From NCBI GenBank assembly GCA_051880395.1, contig JBJENW010000084.1, forward strand, positions 1 to 19,937: a DNA stretch of 19,937 nucleotides. Direction: 5' to 3'. Under the pieces are notes generated by a model. It did not search any database and had not been told where the DNA came from. It saw only the letters and a list, made by a program, of their open reading frames with translations. The translations under genes and the position numbers were made by a program. This document shows, one piece after another, positions 7,896 through 15,240 of this stretch (positions are counted from its first letter, which is position 1; each line of letters begins with the position of its first letter). Source of the DNA: JBJENW01 sp051880395 (GTDB lineage: Bacteria; Bacillota; Clostridia; Lachnospirales; Lachnospiraceae).

Positions 7896-7925
7896 ACAAA
7901 AAGCTGCCGTAAAATACGACAGCTT
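7896..7925 (-). terminator. Weak terminator or attenuator between secG and rnr
   Basis: A hairpin (arms AAGCTGtCGTA and TACGgCAGCTT on the minus strand, one mismatch) ends in a short T-run (TTTTTG). It sits five bases after the secG stop and 22 bases before rnr. The U-tract is short, so partial termination that tunes rnr relative to secG is likely. Confidence 0.6.
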
Positions 7926-7929
7926 CTCT

Positions 7930-8169
7930 TTAAAAGATTCCCATATTTAATACTGTTGCAATCACAAGAAATAATACAACACATGCCGTTGTAAGCTTTA
8001 CAAGAAAGCCTTCCATTGAACGTCCTTTATTCTTGCCCCAGTATGTATCTGCTGCTCCAGCAATCGCGCCAAGTCCTTGTGACTTTCCTTCCTGGAGTAA
8101 GATGATAACTGTCAATGCGATACATATTGCGATAAACACAACCATTAATATTGTTTTTAAAACTGCCAC
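7930..8169 (-). CDS. secG: Protein translocase subunit SecG (GTG start)
   Basis: SecG is the small accessory subunit of the SecYEG channel. The 79-residue protein has two membrane helices (about 5-25 and 55-76). They are joined by the conserved loop with LLQEGKSQGLGAIAG and the Trp/Gly-containing turn, matching the Firmicutes family. I chose the GTG at 8169, which lies eight bases after AGGAGG. The upstream ATG would place that ribosome site inside the coding sequence and add ten residues with no support. A good promoter (8221-8249) lies upstream and a weak hairpin separates it from rnr. Confidence 0.93.
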   Translation of the reverse strand: MAVLKTILMVVFIAICIALTVIILLQEGKSQGLGAIAGAADTYWGKNKGRSMEGFLVKLTTACVVLFLVIATVLNMGIF

Positions 8170-8220
8170 CTCTGACACCTCCTGTGGATTCCCCATCAAC
8201 TTTTTCTCATAGCTTTTTCC

Positions 8221-8249
8221 ATTTTACCACAGAACCGTGCTTTTTTCAA
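8221..8249 (-). promoter_or_regulatory. Promoter of the secG-rnr-smpB unit
   Basis: TTGAAA (8249-8244), 17 bases, TAAAAT (8226-8221) on the minus strand. The -35 box starts immediately after the stop codon of the HAD gene. Confidence 0.8.
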
Positions 8250-8912
8250 CTAAATTTTTTTATTCTCTTTTTCCACAAGTGGTATGACATTCAAAAGCGT
8301 GTCTGCAACCGCAAAAACACGTCTTTTCGATTCTACATCCGGCTGTGTCAGATCCGGAACCATAATGGTACGGATTCCTGCATCCGTTGCTGCTTTTATC
8401 CCGTTTGGCGAATCTTCCACTGCCAGACAGACTTCTTTTGGAAGTTGTATCTTTTCCAGCGCATAAAGATAAATATCCGGTTTCGGTTTTCCATTTTTCA
8501 CCATAGTTGCGCATATGATCTCATCAAAAAAGCCTTCTATTCCAATCTGTCCCAAATATGCATGTGTACGTTCTTCATCCGTTGCTGTCGCCACTGCCGT
8601 TTTTATTTTCTTCTGTTTTAGATACTGCAAAAGTTCCGTAACGCCTGCCTTTTTTTCAATTCCGTTTTTTGCGATATGTGCCGCCATTTTTTCCTTTCGT
8701 CTGGCTCGAATTTTCTGATAATCAAAATCCTTTCCAAATTTCGTTTGTAATAGTGGTTCTGCAAACGGTGCTGCAAGGCTTCGAATCTGATATGCCTGTT
8801 CGGGCTGCATATCATACCCTGCTTCTTTTGCCGCCTCGCACCAGTATTTCACCAGATATTTTTCTGTGTCGATCAGCACACCGTCCATATCGAATATTAC
8901 AGCTTTTACCAT
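8250..8912 (-). CDS. HAD-superfamily phosphatase, beta-phosphoglucomutase-like subfamily
   Basis: This 220-residue HAD hydrolase carries all catalytic motifs. Motif I is FDMDGVLIDTE with nucleophile Asp8 and general acid Asp10; motif II is ATAT around Thr109; the motif III lysine is Lys144 in GKPKPDIY; motif IV is VEDSPNGI with Glu166/Asp167. A helical cap domain (about 16-85) sits between motifs I and II, as in beta-phosphoglucomutase and sugar- or nucleotide-phosphate phosphatases. The substrate cannot be told from the sequence. GGAGG lies five bases before the ATG and a promoter with a perfect -10 is present upstream. It diverges from the pilus-like operon starting at 9177 and has no terminator before the secG promoter, so read-through into secG is possible. 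Confidence 0.9.
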   Translation of the reverse strand: MVKAVIFDMDGVLIDTEKYLVKYWCEAAKEAGYDMQPEQAYQIRSLAAPFAEPLLQTKFGKDFDYQKIRARRKEKMAAHIAKNGIEKKAGVTELLQYLKQKKIKTAVATATDEERTHAYLGQIGIEGFFDEIICATMVKNGKPKPDIYLYALEKIQLPKEVCLAVEDSPNGIKAATDAGIRTIMVPDLTQPDVESKRRVFAVADTLLNVIPLVEKENKKI

Positions 8913-8967
8913 CGTTCCTCCATTCCAAAAGCCTTTCTGCTTTTTAGTATTTCACATCCTTTATCTT

Positions 8968-8996
8968 ATTATAACGTTTTTTTATTTCTTTTTCTA
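8968..8996 (-). promoter_or_regulatory. Promoter of the HAD phosphatase gene
   Basis: TAGAAA (8996-8991), 17 bases, TATAAT (8973-8968) on the minus strand. The -10 is perfect, the -35 matches at four of six positions. Confidence 0.65.
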
Positions 8997-9140
8997 TTTT
9001 TTTCACTTTTTTGTGTTTTTTTTTTTTACATCTGCCGAAATAATTAGTAAGAAAATATTACTTTCATATTTTTTCGACAGCCGATTTTGTAATAATCAGG
9101 TACCGATCAGTATGGCAAAAACTTCTGCATTATTACGGTT

Positions 9141-9152
9141 ACAGTTAACTGT
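9141..9152. promoter_or_regulatory. Perfect 12-bp palindrome before the pilus-like operon
   Basis: ACAGTTAACTGT lies about 12 bases upstream of the AAGGAG ribosome site of the first operon gene, with GTT and TTGTAAC flanks extending the symmetry imperfectly. The position suits an operator. A clear promoter was not found in 8997-9140; TTGTAA with an 18-base spacer to TATGGC (9088-9117) is a weak candidate. Confidence 0.35.
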
Positions 9153-9176
9153 TTGTAACTAAAAGGAGTTCCTGCA

Positions 9177-10061
9177 ATGAGAAGATATTTTTCCCTTTTT
9201 TGTCTTTGCTTGTTTGTTCTTCTGACAAGCGGATGTGCGAATCGTTCCAATACGTTTCATCCTGCCAAAAAGGTTCTTGAGCCAGCCGCAAGTGGAAGGA
9301 TCACTTACGGAAATAACACCGTCACCATTGATGCTTCTTACAGTCAAAACGGCTATATCATGGTGAAATATACAGGCAGCAACCAGAAGCCAAAACTGCA
9401 GATCACAGGTAGTGATGCTGTCACTCATACTTATGACCTGCACGATGTCTATGAATCGTTTCCTTTGACCTCTGGCAACGGTATCTACCATATCATGGTG
9501 TTTGAACATATAAAAGACTATGCATACACAACCAATTATGAAACAAAACTGAATGTACGCATTGCAGACAAATTTGATCCATACTTGTATCCGAATCAAT
9601 ATGTATTTTATACAAAAGATTCTGAAACGGTAAAAAAAGCTGCCGAATTTGGAAATGCTTCATCGGATCAGTTAGATTTTATAAATCGTGTCTATCATTA
9701 TGTGACAACCCAGATTACTTATGATTACAAGAAAGCAGAAACAGTACAAAGCGGTTATCTTCCAAATGTCGATGATATTTTGCATAAAAAAAGAGGCATT
9801 TGTTTTGACTATTCTGTTTTGATGGCTGCCATGTTGCGAAGTCAAGGAATTCCAACGCGTTTAGAAATCGGCTATGCTGGTGATGAATATCATTCCTGGC
9901 TGCGCGTATACACAGAAGAAACCGGCCGAATTGGTAAATCTATTCAGGCAAATGCGCATCACTGGACTTTGATTGATCCAACTTTTGCCGCTTCCGATGA
10001 AAACGAAAGTCGTGACTTTTTAAAGGACGCATCCAATTATAAAGTAACTTATATGTACTGA
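9177..10061 (+). CDS. Lipoprotein with transglutaminase-like (cysteine protease fold) domain
   Basis: This 294-residue protein starts with a lipoprotein signal (residues 1-19) ending LTSGC, so Cys20 should be lipidated and the domain anchored outside the membrane. An N-terminal beta-rich part (about 35-140) precedes a transglutaminase-like core (about 165-270). The core has a complete catalytic triad: Cys209 in RGICFDYS, His239 in YHSWLRV and Asp267 in LIDPTF. Bacterial members of this fold act as peptidases, amidases or cross-linking enzymes; the actual reaction here is unknown. AAGGAG precedes the ATG. It is the first gene of a six-gene plus-strand operon with 13-28 bp gaps leading into pilC- and pilT-like genes. 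Its product may therefore process or anchor the filament, or open the wall for it. That link is inference from position. Confidence 0.88.
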   Translation: MRRYFSLFCLCLFVLLTSGCANRSNTFHPAKKVLEPAASGRITYGNNTVTIDASYSQNGYIMVKYTGSNQKPKLQITGSDAVTHTYDLHDVYESFPLTSGNGIYHIMVFEHIKDYAYTTNYETKLNVRIADKFDPYLYPNQYVFYTKDSETVKKAAEFGNASSDQLDFINRVYHYVTTQITYDYKKAETVQSGYLPNVDDILHKKRGICFDYSVLMAAMLRSQGIPTRLEIGYAGDEYHSWLRVYTEETGRIGKSIQANAHHWTLIDPTFAASDENESRDFLKDASNYKVTYMY

Positions 10062-10087
10062 TTTTTACAGAAGAAAGGAGCTTTTTT

Positions 10088-11143
10088 ATGCCCGCAACCG
10101 TTTCGAAACGGTCTTTTTCTTATGCAGAAACAGCGCTATTTTGTAATCAGATCGCGCTGATGCTGCAGGCCGGTATTTCTACTTATGAAGGTGTCATGAT
10201 CTTATATGATGATGAGGAAAACAAAAAATATCGTCTCATTTATCAGCGCATTTTGAAACGTTTGGAAGTCGGTGATTCGTTTTATCATGCTCTGATGGAT
10301 ACCTATGCATTCCCGGAATATCTTCTGAATATGGTGCATTTAGGCGAAAATGCCGGGAAACTGGACGATGTATTATTTTCCCTCGGACAATATTACGAAC
10401 GGGAAGACCGCATCCGGGAAAATATCCGACAAGCTGTCTCATATCCAATATTAATGATCTCAATGATTTTGGCAGTTTTATTTATACTCGTAACGAAGGT
10501 GCTGCCTATTTTTTCAGATGTATATCAACAGCTCGGCGATGAATTGACGGGATTCGCACTAAAATTATTACAAATCGGGATGGTCTTAACACATTATACT
10601 ACTTTCCTGATCATCATTTTTATTATATTGATTACAATTGTTCTTTTCTTTGCCAAAACAAAAATCGGACAAAAGCTTCTGTCTTCTGCTTTGATCTGTC
10701 AGATGTTTTCCAAAAACTTTCGACACAGCATTGCAGCAGCACGTTTTTGTGACGGAATCGCACTGGCGCTAAACAGTGGACTAAATCTTATCGATGGCAT
10801 GATCTTAACACGCGCGATCGTAAATGATAAAGAAATGGAAAAAAAGATTGACCGCTGCATCAAAGAATTAGAAGATGGCGAAAGTTTATCCGTTTCCCTA
10901 ACTTCATCCGGAATTTTTAATCGCCTGTATACAAGAATGCTGTCTATTGCATTCAAATCAGGAAATGTCGATAAAGTACTGAGAAAAATCGCAGAAGGAT
11001 ACGAAGAGCAAGCCAATAACTCTATTTTAAGATTCCTAACTATTTTAGAGCCTTCCCTGATCATTTTGTTATCCCTGATCGTGGGAATGATTTTACTCAC
11101 TGTTCTGCTTCCGCTTTTAGGAATCATGACTAGTCTTGGATAA
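10088..11143 (+). CDS. pilC: PilC/GspF-family inner-membrane platform protein
   Basis: This is the platform protein of type IV filament and type II secretion systems, linking the cytoplasmic ATPase to pilin assembly in the membrane. The 351 residues contain two T2SSF repeats (about 15-135 and 215-340). Typical features are QIALMLQAGIS near the start, GENAGKLDDVL at 86-96, its counterpart SGNVDKVLRKIAEGY at 291-305, and EPSLIILLSLIVGMI near the end. Three membrane segments are visible at about 119-138, 170-189 and 320-344. The length is slightly shorter than the roughly 400 residues of Gram-negative PilC. AAAGGAG lies seven bases before the ATG, 26 bp after the transglutaminase-like gene. It presumably works with the PilT-like ATPase at the operon end. 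Confidence 0.93.
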   Translation: MPATVSKRSFSYAETALFCNQIALMLQAGISTYEGVMILYDDEENKKYRLIYQRILKRLEVGDSFYHALMDTYAFPEYLLNMVHLGENAGKLDDVLFSLGQYYEREDRIRENIRQAVSYPILMISMILAVLFILVTKVLPIFSDVYQQLGDELTGFALKLLQIGMVLTHYTTFLIIIFIILITIVLFFAKTKIGQKLLSSALICQMFSKNFRHSIAAARFCDGIALALNSGLNLIDGMILTRAIVNDKEMEKKIDRCIKELEDGESLSVSLTSSGIFNRLYTRMLSIAFKSGNVDKVLRKIAEGYEEQANNSILRFLTILEPSLIILLSLIVGMILLTVLLPLLGIMTSLG

Positions 11144-11170
11144 GTTCTTCACAGAAAGGGGATGCTTGAT

Positions 11171-11662
11171 ATGCAATTTTCGCAAAAACAGTATACATCT
11201 TTTCATACCGTTTTTCTATTATTATTATTTTGCTTATTTGCGGTTTTATCACTTTGTGTCACACTTTTAGGCGCAAGTGCCTATAAGCAGACCACCGACC
11301 ACCTGAATAACAACTATGATGCACAGCAAATAAGTACCTTTTTCACAGAACAGATTCGACAAGTAGATTGTCAGTCTCCCATTTTTATTTATCAAAAAGA
11401 TGATACCTGTGTTCTTGTGATTGTCGATTATAACTCCACGACTCCACATTACACTTATTTTTATCAATATGCAGGCAGTTTAAGTAAACTTACGCTTCCT
11501 TCTTACGAATCTTTTTCTTTATCGGATGGAAAAAAAATTTTTCCTGCCAGCGACTTTTCCGCTGAAGCCTGCTCCGACCAACTATATAAATTTACCATCT
11601 GGGACACTCAAGATAAAGCACATGAATTTTTTATTCACACCCAAACAACCGTCCAAAAATAA
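11171..11662 (+). CDS. DUF4860-like single-pass, pseudopilin-type protein
   Basis: This 163-residue protein has a short polar N-terminus, a hydrophobic helix (about 12-33) followed by GASAY, then a soluble domain of alternating polar and beta-like segments. The pattern (helix, then Gly-x-x-x-Tyr, then an N-terminal helix with QIRQVD and a YTYFYQY strand) resembles the DUF4860 family that accompanies PilC-type genes in Clostridia; the assignment is by memory of the pattern. No prepilin peptidase site (Gly before the helix with Glu at +5) is present. I chose ATG 11171, nine bases after AAAGGGG, over ATG 11162, which directly abuts that site. The likely role is a minor pilin-like subunit at the membrane. 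Confidence 0.8.
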   Translation: MQFSQKQYTSFHTVFLLLLFCLFAVLSLCVTLLGASAYKQTTDHLNNNYDAQQISTFFTEQIRQVDCQSPIFIYQKDDTCVLVIVDYNSTTPHYTYFYQYAGSLSKLTLPSYESFSLSDGKKIFPASDFSAEACSDQLYKFTIWDTQDKAHEFFIHTQTTVQK

Positions 11663-11690
11663 CGGCATCAAAAAGGAGGTACCGATTTTC

Positions 11691-12146
11691 ATGCAAAAAA
11701 TTTCTCCATCGAGACCTATGACTTTTTTATTAGAACTGCTAGTTACCATTCTTCTCTTTTCCATTGCAAGTGCCGTCTGCATACAATTTTTTGTGAAAGC
11801 ACATCAAATCAGTGTACAGACAGAAGAATGGAACCACGGGATTCAGATTTGTGAAAATGCTGCCGAGATTTTTTCCAGCGGTGATAGTTCCTTCGATTCT
11901 CTCCTGAAACAATACCCAAATGCTACATTAGCTGAAAATGTATTTTCTCTTTTTTATAACAAAGATTTTCAACCCTGTGACAGCCAGAATGCCAATTATT
12001 ATTTAGAAGTCATCCATGCAAAAGAAGGTGATACCGCATATGCAGACATATTTTTTCGATCTATCGATACAAACTCCACCATTTATCGTCTGCACATCAC
12101 ACATCATATTCCTCGCACGGTGGCGGCTGACAATTTTTATAACTAG
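11691..12146 (+). CDS. Prepilin-like protein without a canonical cleavage site
   Basis: This 151-residue protein has the hallmark segment MTFLLELLVTILLF (residues 10-23), very close to the type IV prepilin signature GFTLIELLVTILIL, including Glu15 at the equivalent of +5. The residue that would precede cleavage is Met10 (Pro9 before it) rather than Gly, so processing by a prepilin peptidase is doubtful. After the hydrophobic helix (about 10-35) comes the amphipathic continuation and a small soluble domain, as in minor pilins such as GspI/GspJ. AAGGAGG stands 11 bases before the ATG at 11691; the upstream open frame back to 11526 overlaps the previous gene and is not used. It lies between the DUF4860-like gene and another small single-pass gene. 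Confidence 0.82.
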   Translation: MQKISPSRPMTFLLELLVTILLFSIASAVCIQFFVKAHQISVQTEEWNHGIQICENAAEIFSSGDSSFDSLLKQYPNATLAENVFSLFYNKDFQPCDSQNANYYLEVIHAKEGDTAYADIFFRSIDTNSTIYRLHITHHIPRTVAADNFYN

Positions 12147-12162
12147 TAAGGAAGGAGATTTT

Positions 12163-12606
12163 ATGAAAAAACAACCGATTCACATTCCTTTTTTAGGCTA
12201 TTCTATGATTTTATTTATTTTTATTTTACTATGTTTTGTCAGTTTTTCTACCCTTTCTCTCACAGCAGCGCAGAGTGATCACAAAAAAACCGCACAGTAC
12301 GCAGAGCAAACCTCTGCATATTACGAATGTTCCAACAAAGCCGAAGAATGGGTTGCGCAGATTGACTCCATCCTATGGCGTGCCTACCTGCGTCCGAATG
12401 AAACAGAAAATTTTACAAAGACTGCCGCTTTTTTGCTGACAGATGAAGAAGAATCTTATATAATAAAAGGAGAAAAACTTTTTTTGCAAAAAACGTTTTC
12501 CTGTGGAAAACATCAGGATTTGTTTGTTGAACTGGTTGTTACGATTCCAACACGCAAAAACCAGCCTCTTTACCAAATCACTTCCTGGAAATTGCAAAAA
12601 GAATAG
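12163..12606 (+). CDS. Small single-pass protein, minor-pilin (PilX/GspK)-like
   Basis: This 147-residue protein has one N-terminal hydrophobic helix (about 12-35) and then a helical region. Alanine and glutamate are spaced there (AAQSDHKKTAQYAEQ, then YYECSNKAEEW) as in PilX-type minor pilins, whose helix carries the pattern A..AE.A. No Gly/Glu+5 prepilin signature is present; Gly12 precedes YSMIL without the Glu. The C-terminal part is a short beta-like domain with two cysteines (Cys56 and one near 115) that could form a disulphide outside the cell. GGAAGGAG lies five bases before ATG 12163. The family assignment is tentative; the position in the operon supports a filament-tip or assembly-initiation role. 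Confidence 0.72.
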   Translation: MKKQPIHIPFLGYSMILFIFILLCFVSFSTLSLTAAQSDHKKTAQYAEQTSAYYECSNKAEEWVAQIDSILWRAYLRPNETENFTKTAAFLLTDEEESYIIKGEKLFLQKTFSCGKHQDLFVELVVTIPTRKNQPLYQITSWKLQKE

Positions 12607-12619
12607 GGGAGGATTTTTC

Positions 12620-13708
12620 ATGCAAATCACGACATTACTGAAAGAAATTACCGATAAAGGCGCCTCCGACATTTTTATCGTTGCCGGTCGACCGCTTACA
12701 TACAAATTAAATGGAAAAATGTATACCATGTCCGAAATGCCCATCATGCCGCAGGATACGTTAGAGCTTGTAACTTCCATCTATCAACTAGCCGACCAGC
12801 GGGATATGAGTCATTTTCTCGCAACCGGAGATGATGACTTTTCGTTTGCCGTCAAAGGGATCTCCCGTTTTCGTGTAAGTACCTATAAGCAACGCGGCTC
12901 TCTTTCTGCCGTCATTCGAATCATCACGTTTTCCCTGCCAAGTCCGGAAGAATTACATATCCCAGAATCCGTGATGAATCTTGCAAATGCCAGAAAAGGA
13001 CTTGTCCTTGTCACCGGACCTGCCGGTGGTGGAAAATCGACAACACTCGCCTGTATTATCGATAAGATCAACCGTGAGCAGGAAAAACACATCATCACGC
13101 TTGAAGATCCGCTGGAATATCTGCATCGGCATCGGAAATCAATTGTCAGCCAGAGAGAAATCTGTACCGACACCGAAAGTTATCTGACTGCTCTTCGCGC
13201 CGCTCTCCGTCAAAGCCCGGATGTGATTTTGCTTGGCGAGATGCGTGACTACGAAACAATGAATGTAGCTATGACTGCAGCCGAAACAGGACACTTAATT
13301 TTTTCTACCCTGCATACCATTGGCGCTGCAAACACCATCGACCGTGTCATGGATGCATTTCCACCAAGCCATCAACATCAGATTGCCATTCAGCTTTCTA
13401 CTGTTTTACAAGCAGTTGTTTCACAGCAGCTTTTGCCCGCAGTGGATGGCTCTGTCATTCCTGCATTTGAAGTGATGATTCTGACACCTGCCATCCGAAA
13501 TATGATTCGCGAGGGAAAAACTCACCAAATTGATGGTACAATTTTCTCTTCCGCCCGTGAAAATATGGTTTCGATGGATGTCAGTATTTTTAATCTCTAT
13601 AAGAATGGATTGATTTCTGCCACAACAGCGATTTCCAATGCAACAAACAGCGACCTGATGAGACGAAAAATTCAGGATGAATCCAATGGTGCCGAACGTA
13701 TTGTCTAA
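12620..13708 (+). CDS. pilT: PilT-family secretion/retraction ATPase
   Basis: This 362-residue protein is a hexameric-type ATPase of the PilT branch; such enzymes drive pilus retraction. The N-terminal PAS-like domain (about 1-105) starts MQITTLLKEITDKGASDIFI, the PilT hallmark. Walker A is GPAGGGKST (133-141; usual form GPTGSGKST). The Asp box is ITLEDPLEY (159-167), Walker B is VILLGEMRD with Glu207, and the His box is HLIFSTLHT (225-233) with a following ANTIDRVMDAFP. The length is normal for PilT. GGGGAGGA precedes ATG 12620. It is the last gene of the operon and the only ATPase there, with no PilB/GspE extension ATPase. Its stop codon lies inside the palindrome shared with purB. A single-ATPase filament is possible; a PilB elsewhere in the genome is equally possible. 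Confidence 0.95.
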   Translation: MQITTLLKEITDKGASDIFIVAGRPLTYKLNGKMYTMSEMPIMPQDTLELVTSIYQLADQRDMSHFLATGDDDFSFAVKGISRFRVSTYKQRGSLSAVIRIITFSLPSPEELHIPESVMNLANARKGLVLVTGPAGGGKSTTLACIIDKINREQEKHIITLEDPLEYLHRHRKSIVSQREICTDTESYLTALRAALRQSPDVILLGEMRDYETMNVAMTAAETGHLIFSTLHTIGAANTIDRVMDAFPPSHQHQIAIQLSTVLQAVVSQQLLPAVDGSVIPAFEVMILTPAIRNMIREGKTHQIDGTIFSSARENMVSMDVSIFNLYKNGLISATTAISNATNSDLMRRKIQDESNGAERIV

Positions 13709-13789
13709 ATAGTGTCAGTATAAAAAGAGCGATAGGAACAGGATTCCACCTATTCCTATCGCTCTTTTTATACTGACACTATTTAGACA
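13702..13789. terminator. Bidirectional terminator in a perfect 37-bp-arm palindrome
   Basis: The left arm (13702-13738) and right arm (13753-13789) are exact reverse complements over 37 bases around a 14-base loop. The core AAAAAGAGCGATAGG / CCTATCGCTCTTTTT is a normal bidirectional terminator. Outside the U-tract, 17-20 further bases also match perfectly and include the TAA stop and last codon (GTC) of both pilT and purB. Confidence 0.95.
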
Positions 13790-15216
13790 TTAATTTCTGC
13801 TGTCATGCCAAGTAACTCCTGATTACTTTCCAGAATCGGATTTACAACTGTCTCCAAAAACTTTGTTACCTGCTGTGGCGCACGCCCAACATATTTCGAA
13901 GGATCCATCGCACTTTCCAGTTCTTCCAAAGACAAGTTAAATGACGCATCTGCTGCGATCAGTTCTAACAGATTATTGTCTTTTCCTTCCTGTTTCACAT
14001 GCGCACCTGCCTGCATGGATAACTGACGAATCTTCTCATGCAGTTCTTGACGATCTCCACCTTTCATAACGGCATCCATCATAATATTCTCTGTCGCCAT
14101 AAATGGCAGTTCACTCATCATGTGTTTTCGGATTACCTTGTCATATACAACCAATCCATCTACCACATTCAGACACAGATCCAAAATACCGTCTATTGCA
14201 AGAAATGCCTCCGGAACGCTTAAACGCTTATTAGCCGAATCATCCAGTGTACGTTCAAACCACTGTGTCGCAGATGTGATTGCCGGATTTAAAGCATCTA
14301 CGATCACATAATTCGCCAAAGATGCGATACGTTCGCTTCTCATCGGGTTTCTCTTATATGCCATTGCGGAAGAACCGATCTGATTTTTCTCAAACGGTTC
14401 TTCTACTTCTTTCAAATGCTGAAGTAAACGAATATCATTCGACATTTTATGTGCACTGGCTGCAATTCCTGCTAATACATTGACAACTCTGGTATCTACT
14501 TTTCTGGAATAGGTCTGTCCGGATACCGCATAGCAATTTTCAAATCCCATCTTCTCTGCGATTTTCGGATCGATCTGATCGATCAGGCTATCATCCCCAT
14601 GGAATAATTCTTTAAAGCTTGCCTGTGTACCAGTTGTTCCTTTTGAACCAAGCAGTTTCAAAGATCCCATCACATATTCCAGATCCTCTAAATCCATTAC
14701 AAACTCCTGCGCCCACAAAGTTGCACGTTTTCCGACAGTTGTCGGCTGTGCAGGCTGGAAATGTGTAAATGCCAATGTCGGAAGATCTTTATATTTATCC
14801 GCAAATTTTCCGAGTTCATTGATCACATTCACCAGTTTCTTTTTCACTAATTGTAATGCTTCCCGCATCAGAATAATATCCGTATTATCTCCTACGTAGC
14901 AGGAGGTTGCTCCCAGATGAATGATTCCTTTCGCTTTCGGACACTGCTGACCAAACGCATATACATGAGACATGACATCATGACGCACCAGCTTTTCTCT
15001 CTCTTTTGCCACATCGTAGTTGATGTCATCTTGATGTGCTTTCATTTCGTCAATCTGCTCCTGCGTAATATTTAAACCAAGTTCCTTTTCTGTCTCGGCC
15101 AATGCAATCCACAATTTTCTCCAGGTACGAAATTTCATATCTGGTGAAAAAATATACTGCATTTCTTTGCTTGCATAACGCTCTGAAAGTGGACTGTTAT
15201 ATCTATCTGTGCCCAT
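13783..15216 (-). CDS. purB: Adenylosuccinate lyase
   Basis: PurB performs two beta-eliminations in purine synthesis: SAICAR to AICAR and adenylosuccinate to AMP, both releasing fumarate. The 477-residue protein belongs to the fumarase/aspartase superfamily. The signature GSSAMAYKRNP is at 281-291 with the flexible-loop serine, the HLGATSCYVGDNTD segment is at 100-113, and THFQPAQPTT (151-160) carries His152. GGAGA precedes the ATG by a normal spacing. It follows purF by 24 bp on the same strand, so purF-purB form an operon served by the promoter at 16751-16779. It converges with pilT. Confidence 0.97.
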   Translation of the reverse strand: MGTDRYNSPLSERYASKEMQYIFSPDMKFRTWRKLWIALAETEKELGLNITQEQIDEMKAHQDDINYDVAKEREKLVRHDVMSHVYAFGQQCPKAKGIIHLGATSCYVGDNTDIILMREALQLVKKKLVNVINELGKFADKYKDLPTLAFTHFQPAQPTTVGKRATLWAQEFVMDLEDLEYVMGSLKLLGSKGTTGTQASFKELFHGDDSLIDQIDPKIAEKMGFENCYAVSGQTYSRKVDTRVVNVLAGIAASAHKMSNDIRLLQHLKEVEEPFEKNQIGSSAMAYKRNPMRSERIASLANYVIVDALNPAITSATQWFERTLDDSANKRLSVPEAFLAIDGILDLCLNVVDGLVVYDKVIRKHMMSELPFMATENIMMDAVMKGGDRQELHEKIRQLSMQAGAHVKQEGKDNNLLELIAADASFNLSLEELESAMDPSKYVGRAPQQVTKFLETVVNPILESNQELLGMTAEINV

Positions 15217-15240
15217 ATTATTCTCCTTTTCATTTCTTTT

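Noticed and set aside
7880..7984. N-terminal extension of rnr
   Set aside because: It overlaps secG and the intergenic hairpin and adds sequence foreign to RNase R; the ATG at 7879 has a good ribosome site.
8151..8621. Plus-strand open frame of 156 codons
   Set aside because: It lies opposite the HAD phosphatase and secG, both with clear motifs, and its own product is cysteine/phenylalanine-rich antisense sequence.
8997..9176. Possible c-di-GMP riboswitch before the pilus-like operon
   Set aside because: The conserved GEMM segments are absent here and also in the PilZ leader (16943-16970).
9159..9599. Minus-strand open frame of 146 codons
   Set aside because: Antisense to the transglutaminase-like lipoprotein, with no ribosome site or domain.
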